From assembly GCF_040548815.1 (NCBI RefSeq), contig NZ_JBEPSM010000006.1, positions 1 to 64,000 on the forward strand: DNA of 64,000 nucleotides, written 5' to 3'. The stretch comes from Kaistia defluvii (GTDB lineage: Bacteria; Pseudomonadota; Alphaproteobacteria; Rhizobiales; Kaistiaceae). Shown here piece by piece: positions 24,662 through 33,543 of the stretch. The notes beneath the pieces were generated by a model. It ran no database searches and was not told the origin of the DNA. It saw only the letters and a program-made list of their open reading frames with translations. Position numbers and translations under genes: made by a program. How positions within the stretch are numbered: the first letter of the stretch is position 1; every line of letters starts with the position of its first letter.

Positions 24662-26260
24662 ATGACCATGCGTTTCCTTTCCGCGACGGCGCTGGCCGGC
24701 GCGATTGCGCTCGGGGGCCTGTTCGGAGCGCCGGCCGCCATGGCCGCCACGCCCAAGGACCTGCTGATCGTCGCCCAGGCGATCGATGATATCGTCAGCC
24801 TCGACCCGGCCGAGGGTTTCGAGCTGACCTCGGTGCAGTCCTTCAACAGCCTGTATCAGCGGCTGGTACAGTCGAACCAGACCGAGCCGACCAAGCTCGA
24901 TCCCGTGCTGGCAGAGAGCTGGGTCGTGGCGCCGGAAGGCAATGCGATCACCTTCAAGATCCGTGACGGCGCGACCTTCTCGTCCGGCAATCCGGTTCGC
25001 GCCGATGACGTGATCTATTCGCTGTCGCGCGCGGTGAAGCTCGGCAAGTCGCCGGTGTTCATCCTGAACGAACTCGGCTGGTCGGCCGATAATGTCGACA
25101 CCTTCCTGACCAAGGTCGACGACAGCCACGTCAAGGTCTCCTGGCCCGCCAAGGTCGGCCCGTCCTTCGCGCTGTCGATCCTTTCCGCGCCGGTCGCGTC
25201 GATCGTCGACCAGAAGGAAGTCGAGGCGCACGCCAAGGATGGCGATTTCGGCAATGCCTGGCTGCACACGGCTTCGGCCGGCTCCGGCCCGTTCAAGATC
25301 CGCGCCTACCAGCCGCATGAGGCGCTCGTCCTCGACGCCAATGCGACCTCGCCGACCGGCGCGCCCAAGCTCAAGGGCATCATCTTCAAGAACGTCGCCG
25401 ATCCCTCGGCGCGCCGCCTGCTGATCGAGCAGGGCGATGCCGATATCGCCCGCGACATCGGCGCCGACCAGATCGCAGCCCTGACCGGCAAGCCCGGCAT
25501 CGAGGTGCTGTCGGCGCCTTCGGCCGAGGTCGATTTCCTGGGCTTCAATGCCGCCAGCAAGACCAACCCCGACACCAAGAACCCGGCGCTCTGGGAAGCC
25601 GCGCGCTGGCTCGTTGATTACGAGGGCATCGCCAAGAACCTGCTCAAGGGCCAGTCCAACGTCCACCAGGTCTTCATTCCGAAGGGCTTTGCCGGTTCGC
25701 TCGACGATACGCCGTTCAAGCTCGACGTCGAGAAGGCCAAGGGCATCCTGAAGGCCGCCGGGCTCGACAAGGGTCTGACCGTCAAGCTTTCCGTGATCAA
25801 CCAGCCGCCCTACACGGACATCGCCCAGGCGCTGCAGGCGACCTTCGCGCAGGCCGGCATCAAGCTGGAAATCGAGCCCGCCGTCGCCAGCCAGTTCTAC
25901 TCGACGCTCCGCTCGCAGGGCCACGAGGCGGCGCTTGCCTTCTGGATCCCGGACTATTTCGACCCGCATTCCAACGCCAGCGCCTTCGCGCTCAACCGCG
26001 ATGACGGCACCAAGACGGTCGCCTGGCGCTATGGCTGGAGCATCCCGGAACTTTCCGAGAAGACCCAGGCCGCCGTCGAAGAACAGGATGCGGACAAGCG
26101 CGCGGCGGACTATAAGGCTATTCAGCTTGAGGTTCAGCAGAAGTCGCCCTTCGTCATTCTCCTGCAGCCGAACAACCAGATCGTGCTGCGCGACAACGTC
26201 AAGGGCTTCGTCCAGGGCCTCAATGCGGACCAGGTCTATTTCGCAGGGGTCGAGAAGTAA
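24662..26260 (+). CDS. Peptide/nickel-type ABC transporter substrate-binding protein
   Basis: Starting at ATG 24662 (GGAG upstream) the product is 532 residues. A signal peptide ends AMA before ATPKDLL. It is a family 5 binding protein (SBP_bac_5): SLDPAEGFELTSVQSFNSLY, VLAESWVVAPEGNAITFKIR and GPFKIRAYQPHEALVLDAN are typical. The C-terminus keeps QKSPFVILLQPNNQIVLRDN. It delivers peptides, or possibly opines or glycosides, to the permeases that follow directly. Confidence 0.93.
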   Translation: MTMRFLSATALAGAIALGGLFGAPAAMAATPKDLLIVAQAIDDIVSLDPAEGFELTSVQSFNSLYQRLVQSNQTEPTKLDPVLAESWVVAPEGNAITFKIRDGATFSSGNPVRADDVIYSLSRAVKLGKSPVFILNELGWSADNVDTFLTKVDDSHVKVSWPAKVGPSFALSILSAPVASIVDQKEVEAHAKDGDFGNAWLHTASAGSGPFKIRAYQPHEALVLDANATSPTGAPKLKGIIFKNVADPSARRLLIEQGDADIARDIGADQIAALTGKPGIEVLSAPSAEVDFLGFNAASKTNPDTKNPALWEAARWLVDYEGIAKNLLKGQSNVHQVFIPKGFAGSLDDTPFKLDVEKAKGILKAAGLDKGLTVKLSVINQPPYTDIAQALQATFAQAGIKLEIEPAVASQFYSTLRSQGHEAALAFWIPDYFDPHSNASAFALNRDDGTKTVAWRYGWSIPELSEKTQAAVEEQDADKRAADYKAIQLEVQQKSPFVILLQPNNQIVLRDNVKGFVQGLNADQVYFAGVEK

Positions 26261-27340
26261 TTGACAGATACCGGCGGCCGCCTCGCGGCCCCTGAGCTTC
26301 TTCCCCGTCGGCCTCGCGGCCGGCGGGGACTTTCGTTTCTCGCGGGCGTCGCCAATTGGCTGGTGACCCTGGCGATAACCCTGCTTGGCCTGATGGTCGT
26401 CACCTTCGCGCTGGCCGAGCTTTCGCCGGCCGATCCGGCGCTGCATCTGGCCGGCGACAAGGCGACCGAGGCGACCTATCAGGCGGCGCGCCAGACGCTC
26501 GGCCTCGATGACCCGCTGCCGCAGCGCTTCGCCGCCTATGTCGGCAATGTGCTGACGGGCAATCTTGGTACCTCCTGGTCGACCAACCAGCCTGTCTTCG
26601 GCGATATCGTCCGCGTCTTCCCGGCGACGCTGGAGCTCGCCACCGTCGCCATCCTCTTCGGCGCGCTGATCGGCGTGGCGCTCGGCGTCCTCGCGGCGCT
26701 CAGGCCGCGCGGGTTGATCGACGGCATCGTCCGGATAATCTCGCTGATCGGCTATTCCGTGCCGATCTTCTGGCTCGGCCTTCTGTTCCTGCTGCTGTTC
26801 TATGCCCGCCTGCACTGGGCGGCGGGGCCCGGCCGCCTCAGCGACATCTACGCCTATACGATCACGCCGGTGACCGGTTTCTACCTGATCGACACGGCGC
26901 TCTGGGGCGAGGAGGGCTCGTTCCTCGATACGCTGTCGCATCTCGTGCTACCGGCAAGCGTGCTCGCCATCCATTCGCTCGCCTCGATCTCGCGGCTGAC
27001 GCGGGCGAGCCTGCTCGGCGAACTCGGCAAGGAATATGCCGTCGCGGCGCGCGCGAAGGGCGTCGGCGAGGTTCACCTGATGCTGACCCACCTGCTGCCC
27101 AACGTCGCCGGAACCGTGCTGACCGTGATCGCGCTCGCCTATGCGACGCTGCTGGAAGGCGCGGTGCTGACTGAGACCGTGTTCGGCTGGCCGGGTCTTG
27201 GCCGCTACATGACGACGGCGATCTTCGCCTCCGACATGCCGGCCGTGCTCGGCGGCACGCTGGTTATCGGCGTCTGCTTCGTGATCGTCAACGCGATCAC
27301 CGACATTCTCGCCCGCATCGTCGACCCGAGGCTGTCATGA
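26261..27340 (+). CDS. ABC transporter permease, DppB type
   Basis: The product is 359 residues. The start is TTG 26261, directly after the stop of the binding-protein gene, so its translation is coupled to that gene. It has six membrane segments and the family pattern DPLPQRFAAYVGNVLTGNLG near the N-terminus. The EAA-type loop is EYAVAARAKGVGEVHLMLTH. It overlaps the next permease by four bases. Confidence 0.92.
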   Translation: MTDTGGRLAAPELLPRRPRGRRGLSFLAGVANWLVTLAITLLGLMVVTFALAELSPADPALHLAGDKATEATYQAARQTLGLDDPLPQRFAAYVGNVLTGNLGTSWSTNQPVFGDIVRVFPATLELATVAILFGALIGVALGVLAALRPRGLIDGIVRIISLIGYSVPIFWLGLLFLLLFYARLHWAAGPGRLSDIYAYTITPVTGFYLIDTALWGEEGSFLDTLSHLVLPASVLAIHSLASISRLTRASLLGELGKEYAVAARAKGVGEVHLMLTHLLPNVAGTVLTVIALAYATLLEGAVLTETVFGWPGLGRYMTTAIFASDMPAVLGGTLVIGVCFVIVNAITDILARIVDPRLS

Positions 27341-28203
27341 CCAATCTGCCCTTGACCGTCGCGGTCGCTCCCAACCGTCTGTCGCTGGCGAAATTCGCGC
27401 GCCGCTCGCCCACCGCCGCGATCGGTGCCGCGCTCGTGGTGCTGATCCTGCTGGTGGCGGTGTTCGCGCCGTTTCTCGCGCCCTATGATCCGATCGCCCA
27501 GGACGTCGCCAACCGGCTGATGCCGCCCTCGGCGGCGCACTGGTTCGGCACGGACGGATTTGGCCGCGACCTGCTGTCCCGCCTGATCTACGGCACCCGG
27601 CCGACCCTGATGCTTCTCGCCATCGTCATCCTGCTGACGACGCCGCTCGGCATCGCCATCGGCATCGTCGCCGGCTTCTATGGCGGCATGGTCGAGCGCA
27701 TCCTGATGCGCATCACCGACATCGCTATGGCCTTTCCCAAGCTGGTGCTGGCGCTCGCCTTCGTCGCGGTGCTGGGCGCCGGCCTGGTCAATGGCGCCCT
27801 GGCCCTGGCCTTGACGGCCTGGCCCGCCTATGCGCGGCAGACGCGGTCGGAGACGGTGGCGCTGCGCAAGAGCGACTATCTCGCCGCCGCCGAGATGATG
27901 GGCATTACCGGCCCGCGCCTGCTGTTCGGCCATGTGCTGCCGCTCGTGCTCCCCGGCGCCATCGTGCGCATGGCGCTCGACCTTGGCGGCATCATCCTGA
28001 TCGCCGCCGGCCTCGGCTTTCTCGGCCTCGGCGTGCGTCCGCCGACGCCCGAATGGGGCGCCATGGTTGCCGAGGGCACGCAGGTGATCTTCGACCAGTG
28101 GTGGGTGGCGGCGACGCCCGGCGCCGCGATCCTGCTCACCAGCTTCGCCTTCAACCTGCTGAGCGATGGGCTCCGTGACCTGATGGACCCGCGCAATGGC
28201 TGA
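27337..28203 (+). CDS. ABC transporter permease, DppC type
   Basis: A 288-residue inner-membrane protein. HWFGTDGFGRDLLSRLIYGT (residues about 68-87) is the signature of DppC/OppC proteins, and DYLAAAEMMGITGPRLLFGH is the ATPase-docking loop. It pairs with the preceding permease and overlaps the first ATPase gene by eight bases. Confidence 0.94.
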   Translation: MTNLPLTVAVAPNRLSLAKFARRSPTAAIGAALVVLILLVAVFAPFLAPYDPIAQDVANRLMPPSAAHWFGTDGFGRDLLSRLIYGTRPTLMLLAIVILLTTPLGIAIGIVAGFYGGMVERILMRITDIAMAFPKLVLALAFVAVLGAGLVNGALALALTAWPAYARQTRSETVALRKSDYLAAAEMMGITGPRLLFGHVLPLVLPGAIVRMALDLGGIILIAAGLGFLGLGVRPPTPEWGAMVAEGTQVIFDQWWVAATPGAAILLTSFAFNLLSDGLRDLMDPRNG

Positions 28204-29038
28204 TCCGACCCTGCTGAACGTCGAGAAGCTCTCTGTCCGCTTTCCTTCCGATCGCGGCCCGGTCGAGGTCGTGCACGGCATCTCCTTTGCCATGGGCGCG
28301 GAAAAGCTCGGCCTCGTGGGCGAATCCGGCTCGGGCAAATCGATGACGGCGCGCGCGCTGATCGGGCTGGTCGCCAAGCCCGGCCGCGTCACCGCCGACC
28401 GGTTGACGCTGGACGGCGAGGATCTGACCGCGTTGTCGCCCCGGCAATGGAAGCATTGGCGGGGCTCGAAGATCGGTTTGGTGCTGCAGGATCCTAAATT
28501 TGCGCTCGATCCGGTGATGAGCATCGGCCGCCAGGTCGAGGAGCCTCTGAAGCTGCATACCGCCGCCAAGAAGGCCGAGCGGCGCGAGCGGGCGCTCGTC
28601 ATGCTGGAGGCCGTCGGCCTGCCGGATCCGCTGCGCGCCTATCACTCCTATCCGCACCAGCTTTCCGGCGGCATGGGCCAGCGCGTCATGCTGGCGGCGA
28701 CGCTGATCGCCGAGCCTCGCCTGCTGATCGCCGACGAGCCGACCTCGGCGCTCGACCGCGACCTGCGCGACCAGGTGCTCGATTTGATGCTGAAGCTCGT
28801 CGACGAGCGGCAGATGGGCCTGATTCTGATCAGCCATGATCTCGACCAGGTGGCGCGCTTCTGCGACCGGGCGCTGGTCATGTATCGCGGCGACATCGTC
28901 GATCGCCTGCCGGCGTCCGAGCTGGCGAACTCGGAACATCCCTATACGAAGACGCTGTGGGCGTGCCGGCCTTCGCCCGAAACGTTCGGCACGCTGCTGC
29001 CGACGCTCGACCGCGTCAGCCTGGGGGCGGGCGCATGA
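28196..29038 (+). CDS. ABC transporter ATPase, DppD type
   Basis: A 280-residue ATPase with Walker A GESGSGKS (residues about 42-49), signature LSGGMGQRVMLA and Walker B LLIADEPTSALD. The final segment NSEHPYTKTLWACRPS is the DppD/OppD tail. It energises the peptide-type importer. Its stop overlaps the start of the second ATPase gene (ATGA). Confidence 0.94.
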   Translation: MADPTLLNVEKLSVRFPSDRGPVEVVHGISFAMGAEKLGLVGESGSGKSMTARALIGLVAKPGRVTADRLTLDGEDLTALSPRQWKHWRGSKIGLVLQDPKFALDPVMSIGRQVEEPLKLHTAAKKAERRERALVMLEAVGLPDPLRAYHSYPHQLSGGMGQRVMLAATLIAEPRLLIADEPTSALDRDLRDQVLDLMLKLVDERQMGLILISHDLDQVARFCDRALVMYRGDIVDRLPASELANSEHPYTKTLWACRPSPETFGTLLPTLDRVSLGAGA

Positions 29039-29751
29039 GCCTTGTCGATATCAGCGATCTCAACGTCACCTTCCGGGACCAGGATGTCGGCCGCCATATC
29101 CTGCGCGGCATCACCCTGGCGATCGAGGCAGGCGAGACATTCGGCCTGCTCGGGCCGTCCGGCTGCGGTAAGTCCACTTTGCTGCGCGTCATCGCCGGGC
29201 TGAACCGCGACTGGCACGGCTCGATGGCGCTGCTCGGCCAGGCTGTGCCGCCGCGCCGCCGCTTCACTGGCACGCTGCGCCAGCAGGTGCAGATGGTGTT
29301 CCAGGATCCCTATGCCTCGCTGCACCCGCGCCATAAGATCGGCCGGGCCCTGCGCGAGCCGCTTGTCGTCAACGGGCTCGACAATCCGGACAAGCGCGTC
29401 GCCGAGGCGCTGGCCGAGGTCGGCTTTGGCCCGGACGTCGCCGCGCGTTATCCGCATCAGCTTTCCGGCGGCCAGCGCCAGCGCATCGCGATTGCCCGCG
29501 CGCTGCTGCTGCGGCCCAAACTGCTGCTGCTCGACGAGCCGACCTCGGCGCTCGACATGTCGGTGCAGGCCGAGATCCTGAACCTGCTCGTCACGCTCAA
29601 GGCGCGCTTCGGCATGACCTTCGTGCTGGTCAGCCACGACCCGGATGTGATCGGCCATATGTGCGACCGCGCCGCGCGCATGGCGGAGGGGCGGATTGCC
29701 GCGACCTTCGATCGGCCGGCCCTTGCGGCGGGCGCTGCGGCTGCGCGATGA
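29035..29751 (+). CDS. ABC transporter ATPase, DppF type (short)
   Basis: Starting at ATG 29035 the product is 238 residues. Walker A is GPSGCGKST, the signature LSGGQRQRIAIA, and Walker B LLLLDEPTSALD. At 238 residues it is shorter than the usual 320 or so for DppF, lacking the C-terminal peptide-transporter domain. It completes a five-gene operon (binding protein, B, C, D, F). Confidence 0.92.
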   Translation: MSLVDISDLNVTFRDQDVGRHILRGITLAIEAGETFGLLGPSGCGKSTLLRVIAGLNRDWHGSMALLGQAVPPRRRFTGTLRQQVQMVFQDPYASLHPRHKIGRALREPLVVNGLDNPDKRVAEALAEVGFGPDVAARYPHQLSGGQRQRIAIARALLLRPKLLLLDEPTSALDMSVQAEILNLLVTLKARFGMTFVLVSHDPDVIGHMCDRAARMAEGRIAATFDRPALAAGAAAAR

Positions 29752-29776
29752 TCGGGATATCACGGAGGGGGAATAA

Positions 29777-30283
29777 ATGAGCGACGAAGCCCTGTTGCAG
29801 GAACTTCTCGACCAGGAAAAGCGGCTGGTCTTCGACCGTTTCGACAATGACACGGCGATCACGCTCGGCATGCGCATCATCGAGCGCGCGCGGCAGGACA
29901 ATCTTTCCATTGTGGTCGAGATCGCGCGCGGCGAGCAGCGGCTGTTCTATTGCGCGCTCGAAGGCACCTCGGCCGACAACGAGTTCTGGGTCGCCGGCAA
30001 GACGGCGGTCGTGCGCCGCTACGGCCATTCCTCGTTCTATATGGGCCAGAAGGCGCGGGTGAAGGGCGTCGATTTCGCCACCGCGCAGCTGGTCGACCCG
30101 CTGAAATACTACCCGCATGGCGGCGCCTTCCCGATCCTGGTTCGGAATGTCGGCATGGTCGGCACCGCGACCGTCTCCGGCCTGCCGCAGGCGGAGGACC
30201 ACAAGCTGGTGGTCACCGTGATCGAGGAATTGCTGGCCGAACTCGGCATCGGCGAGGCGCGCCCGGAAGTCTGGACGGCGTAG
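29777..30283 (+). CDS. UPF0303 / haem-degrading-domain family protein
   Basis: A 168-residue protein with GGAGGGGG before the ATG. The pattern RLVFDRFDNDTAITLGMRII and the later GAFPILVRNVGMVGTATVSG match the UPF0303 family (Pfam Haem_degrading, related to HbpS and yeast YBR137W). The function in bacteria is not settled. It lies 25 bp after the peptide transporter operon and may belong to it. Confidence 0.85.
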   Translation: MSDEALLQELLDQEKRLVFDRFDNDTAITLGMRIIERARQDNLSIVVEIARGEQRLFYCALEGTSADNEFWVAGKTAVVRRYGHSSFYMGQKARVKGVDFATAQLVDPLKYYPHGGAFPILVRNVGMVGTATVSGLPQAEDHKLVVTVIEELLAELGIGEARPEVWTA

Positions 30284-30338
30284 TTTCTTTGGGCGAGGGC
30301 GGGGGGCTTGCTAGAGGTGGCCCGCGTAGCTCCAACCT

Positions 30339-30484
30339 CAACATGCTGAGGAGGCCCGAAGGGCCGTCTCGAAGCACGCAGAGTGCGTCAGGCCATAGCC
30401 CTCTTGAACCTTTGGCAGTGAAGCCTGCTCGTCTGCCCTGCGTCCTTCGAGACGGCTTGCTTCGCAAGCCTCCTCAGGATGTTG
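30339..30484. repeat. Inverted pair of dispersed repeats
   Basis: The gap 30284-30950 has no gene. One arm reads AACATGCTGAGGAGGCCCGA ... GTCTCGAAGCACGCA. The opposing arm reads GCGTCCTTCGAGACGGC ... CCTCCTCAGGATGTTGG. They face each other about 60 bases apart. They belong to the family also seen at 22640-22925 and 38010-38052. Confidence 0.8.
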
Positions 30485-30547
30485 GGAGCGAGATCGGCAT
30501 TCCGGTTAGGGAGGCAGTTGGAACGCTGCGCCAGCCCCGCGCTCGCC

Positions 30548-30659
30548 GTCATCCCGGCCCGCGCGCCGGGACCCATTCAGCGGTGATGCGGACCAATGGC
30601 GCATGGACTGTGGGGTATCACCCCGCGCAATCATGGACTCGTGCTTTCGCAGGAATGAC
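30548..30659. repeat. GTCATCCC-type composite palindromic repeat
   Basis: Starts GTCATCCCGGCCC and ends GCTTTCGCAGGAATGAC, with an ACCCATTCAG segment inside. It is a close relative of the element at 30796-30904, 137 bp further on, and of the element inside the first sugar operon. Confidence 0.8.
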
Positions 30660-30707
30660 GGGGGAGCGGGTGGGTCGCAGGGAGCCTATCTGGATGGTTC
30701 CCTAAAC

Positions 30708-30750
30708 CCTCACCCGGCCCTTCGGGCCGACCTCTCCCTCAGGGAGAGGT
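30708..30750. repeat. CCCTCACCCGGCC-type hairpin repeat
   Basis: Two small hairpins in tandem, GGCCCTTCGGGCC and ACCTCTCCCTCAGGGAGAGGT. Related units occur at 46966-47088. Confidence 0.8.
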
Positions 30751-30795
30751 AAGGGCGTGTCGTGTGCTTGCACGGCCCTTCGCCCCACGTTCGTC

Positions 30796-30904
30796 GTCAT
30801 CCCGGCCTCCGAGCCGGGATCCATTCAGCCGTGATGTCGACCCGTGGCGCATACGGGATGCGAACCGGGTCGAAAAGGTGGATTCCTGCTTTCGCAGGAA
30901 TGAC
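30796..30904. repeat. GTCATCCC-type composite palindromic repeat
   Basis: Starts GTCATCCCGGCCTCCGAGCC, contains GGGATCCATTCAGCCGTGATG, and ends GGATTCCTGCTTTCGCAGG then AATGAC. Its end is 46 bp from the end of the sigma factor gene on the other strand. Confidence 0.82.
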
Positions 30905-30950
30905 GGATGGGGCGGCCAGTGCCGCAGGCACCCTTCCTCCGTGCCTTCCG

Positions 30951-31817
30951 TCAGACAAAGCTCGCGCGGTCGGGATGGTCGCGCAGCAGGGCGGCCTTGA
31001 GCTTTTCGATGGCGCGGCTTTCGATCTGGCGGACGCGCTCCTTGGAAATGCCGAGCGTCTCGCCGAGCGACTCCAGCGTGGCGCCTTCCTCGCGCAGCCG
31101 GCGCTCGCGCAGGATCCGGACTTCGCGGTCGGAAAGCACGGCCATCGCATCGTGCAGCCAGGTCACCCGCCGCTCGCTGTCGATGACGTCGCCGACCATC
31201 TGGTCGGGCAGCGGCGTGTCGTCGACCAGAAAATCCTGCCGGTCGGAGGCGGACGATTCCGTGTCGTAGATCGGCGCGTTGAGCGAGGTGTCGGCGCCGG
31301 AGAGGCGCGCATCCATCATCGCCACGTCATTGGTCGAGACGCCGACGGCAATGGCGATCTGCTGGTAGATCTGCTGGTTGGGGATCGGCACCGACCCCTG
31401 CGAGAGCTTGGCGCGCAGCCGGCGCAGGTTGAAGAACAGCGCCTTCTGGGTCGAGCTGGTGCCGCCGCGAACGATCGACCAGTTGCGCAGGATATAATCC
31501 TGGATGGAGGCGCGGATCCACCAGGTGGCATAGGTCGAGAAGCGGACGTCGCGGTCCGGCTCGAACCGCGCCGCGGCCTCCAGCAGCCCGACATGGCCTT
31601 CCTGGATCAGGTCGCTCATGGGCAGGCCGAAATGGCGGAACCGCGCCGCGATGGCGATGACAAGCCGCATATGCGAGGCGGCAAGGCGGTGCAGAGCGGT
31701 CTGATCCTTGATATCGCGCCAGCGAATGGCGAGATTCTTTTCCTCATCCCGTTCCAGATAAGGGGCCTGCATCGCCGCCTTGACGAACTGCCGCCCAGAG
31801 ATCGCCGATGTGCCCAT
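30951..31817 (-). CDS. rpoH: RpoH-type sigma factor (sigma-32 family)
   Basis: I choose ATG 31817 (288 residues), with AGGAGCGGG upstream. Region 2 is RLVIAIAARFRHFGLPMSDL then IQEGHVGLLEAAARF and FSTYATWWIRASIQDYIL. The RpoH box lies at residues 124-133 (QKALFFNLRR). Region 4 carries the helix-turn-helix ATLESLGETLGISKERVRQI. The family directs heat-shock or stress promoters. Rhizobiales usually have two paralogues, and this form, with its short N-terminus, looks like RpoH2, which is often tied to oxidative stress; the subtype is my inference. Confidence 0.92.
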   Translation of the reverse strand: MGTSAISGRQFVKAAMQAPYLERDEEKNLAIRWRDIKDQTALHRLAASHMRLVIAIAARFRHFGLPMSDLIQEGHVGLLEAAARFEPDRDVRFSTYATWWIRASIQDYILRNWSIVRGGTSSTQKALFFNLRRLRAKLSQGSVPIPNQQIYQQIAIAVGVSTNDVAMMDARLSGADTSLNAPIYDTESSASDRQDFLVDDTPLPDQMVGDVIDSERRVTWLHDAMAVLSDREVRILRERRLREEGATLESLGETLGISKERVRQIESRAIEKLKAALLRDHPDRASFV

Positions 31818-31983
31818 GCGACCCGCTCCTGTGTTTGGATTTCGTGCGCCCCACGTTTGAACAACAGCAACCCTACGCCCCAGTTCCGAAAAGGCGACGC
31901 ACATTGGTGTGATGGACTTGGCAGAAGCTTGTGATGGCGGCAGAGCGTCGCAGGGCGGCCGGCACGATGCGGGCATAAAAAAA

Positions 31984-32008
31984 CGCCCGGCAGAGCCGGG
32001 CGCTTTTT
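31984..32008 (-). terminator. Rho-independent terminator of carD
   Basis: CGCCCGGC (31984-31991) pairs with GCCGGGCG (31995-32002) around AGA, with A-runs and T-runs on both sides. It lies 22 bp after the carD stop on the minus strand and separates carD from the sigma factor gene. Confidence 0.85.
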
Positions 32009-32029
32009 AGGAAAGACGGGGCGCCGAAA

Positions 32030-32623
32030 TTATGCGGCTTCGTCGTGCTTCTCGTCGTCGCCTTCGACTTCGGCAACGGCTTCTTCATCGGCCTTGCCGC
32101 CACGCTTCGGGCTCTTGGCAAGGTTCTGCTCGATCTGGCGGACCGCTTCCGTCTCGGAAATCTCGCTCACCGCCGCGATTTCGCGCGACATGCGGTCGAG
32201 GGCCGCCTCATAGAGCTGGCGCTCGCTGTAGGACTGTTCGGGCTGGGTATCCGAGCGGAACAGGTCGCGGACGACTTCCGAGATCTGAATCAGATCGCCG
32301 GAATTGATCTTCGCTTCATATTCCTGGGCGCGACGGCTCCACATGGTGCGCTTGACGCGGGCGCGGCCACGGATGGTTTCGAGGGCCTTCTTGACGGTCG
32401 TTGCATCCGAAAGCTTGCGCATGCCGACCGTCGCCGCTTTGGCGACCGGTACGCGCAGTTTCATCTTGTCCTTCTCGAATGCAATAACGAAGAGCTCAAG
32501 CTTGATGCCGGCCACTTCCTGTTCTTCGATCCCGACGATCTCGCCGACGCCATGCGCCGGATAGACGATATGTTCGCCGGTCTTGAAATCGGAACGCAGA
32601 GTGGTCTTCTTGAGGGTGGCCAT
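32030..32623 (-). CDS. carD: CarD-family RNA polymerase-binding regulator
   Basis: Starting at ATG 32623 the product is 197 residues. Residues about 10-70 are the Tudor-like RNA polymerase-interacting domain: DFKTGEHIVYPAHGVGEIVG then LFVIAFEKDKMKLRVPV. The helical C-terminal domain follows to about residue 165, with RTMWSRRAQEYEAKINSGDL including the conserved Trp that wedges open the promoter. The tail is acidic. CarD stabilises open complexes, often at rRNA and growth genes. It has a candidate promoter of its own far upstream. Confidence 0.93.
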   Translation of the reverse strand: MATLKKTTLRSDFKTGEHIVYPAHGVGEIVGIEEQEVAGIKLELFVIAFEKDKMKLRVPVAKAATVGMRKLSDATTVKKALETIRGRARVKRTMWSRRAQEYEAKINSGDLIQISEVVRDLFRSDTQPEQSYSERQLYEAALDRMSREIAAVSEISETEAVRQIEQNLAKSPKRGGKADEEAVAEVEGDDEKHDEAA

Positions 32624-33085
32624 ACGCGTATTAACTCCGTTAAATTGGCGGGCCCGGCTCGCCAAGCCAAAGGCCGGATTTTGACGAAACCCGTCTCATC
32701 CATGGCTATCGCGGTTCCGGACCGGTCCCGGAACAACATGTTCCGGAGGCGACCCGGTCAGGTTCGCTCTTCCACTGTCAGCCGATCCGGAAAACGCTCG
32801 TCCCGATCCGGGGATCCGCACGCGCGCAACCCAACATCGACGACGATCCATCGCCAGCGCGCCTTAATGTCGCGGCAGGACGACTTCTCGCTTCAATGTT
32901 GAGGGTTGTTCACGAACGAAACACCAGAAAGGTGCGGTGACGCCGTAAGTGGTTACCGACTGTATTTGTATATATATCACAAAATACCCAAAAATCAAAG
33001 CATTGCCGTCGCGGTGCGCGGGCGCACCTCGACAGCGGCTTCGTCCTGGGCCAGGCGTCGGCAGGAAGGCGGCGGCAGAGCCGGC
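32624..33085. other. Gene-free gap upstream of carD
   Basis: The 462 bases between the end of fdxA and carD hold no gene that I can support. They contain the AT-rich promoter candidate at 32971-32998, which leaves a leader of about 340 bases before carD. A partial palindrome (GGAACAACATGTTCC) lies at about 32739-32753. Confidence 0.5.
32971..32998 (-). promoter_or_regulatory. Candidate sigma-70 promoter for carD
   Basis: On the minus strand TTGATT (32998-32993) and TATATA (32976-32971) are separated by 16 bases within an unusually AT-rich patch. It is about 350 bases upstream of the carD start and just beyond the fdxA stop. Confidence 0.5.
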
Positions 33086-33424
33086 TCAGTCGCCTTCGCC
33101 GGGAGCGGCGGAGAAGTGGGTCTCGAGCTTGTTCGCGACGCCGTCGAAGTCGGCGGCGTCCGCCGGCGCATCCTTGCGCACGGTGATGTTCGGCCACTTC
33201 TCGGCATATTCGGCGTTGAGCTTCAGCCACTTTTCGAGACCCGGCTCGGTGTCCGGCTTGATCGCCTCGGCGGGGCATTCCGGCTCGCAGACGCCGCAAT
33301 CGATGCACTCATCCGGATGGATGACGAGCATGTTTTCGCCCTCGTAGAAGCAGTCCACGGGACATACTTCGACGCAATCCGTGAATTTGCACTTGATGCA
33401 ATTGTCCGTCACGACATAGGGCAA
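33086..33424 (-). CDS. fdxA: Ferredoxin FdxA (7Fe-8S type)
   Basis: I choose the TTG at 33424 because GAGGAGA lies six bases upstream and the product then begins [20 protein letters not shown], the standard FdxA start; the frame opens further upstream at another TTG. The product is 112 residues. Cluster ligands lie in [17 protein letters not shown] (residues 9-25) and [12 protein letters not shown] (40-51). The C-terminal extension of about 60 residues is typical of Rhizobiales FdxA. It carries electrons in the cytoplasm to partners that are not defined here. Confidence 0.92.
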   Translation of the reverse strand: MPYVVTDNCIKCKFTDCVEVCPVDCFYEGENMLVIHPDECIDCGVCEPECPAEAIKPDTEPGLEKWLKLNAEYAEKWPNITVRKDAPADAADFDGVANKLETHFSAAPGEGD

Positions 33425-33543
33425 GATCGTCTCCTCGGGCAAGCACGCTCCAAGCTCGCCGGCGTCGTCTGGGTAAACGCTTTAGCGGGGCGGCGCAAGG
33501 ATCGCGGATGCCGCATCGCCAAGCTCAGGCTGAATGAATTTCC

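Noticed and set aside
23978..26941. 987-codon open frame on the minus strand
   Set aside because: It is antisense to the deaminase, binding protein and permease genes and has no family features.
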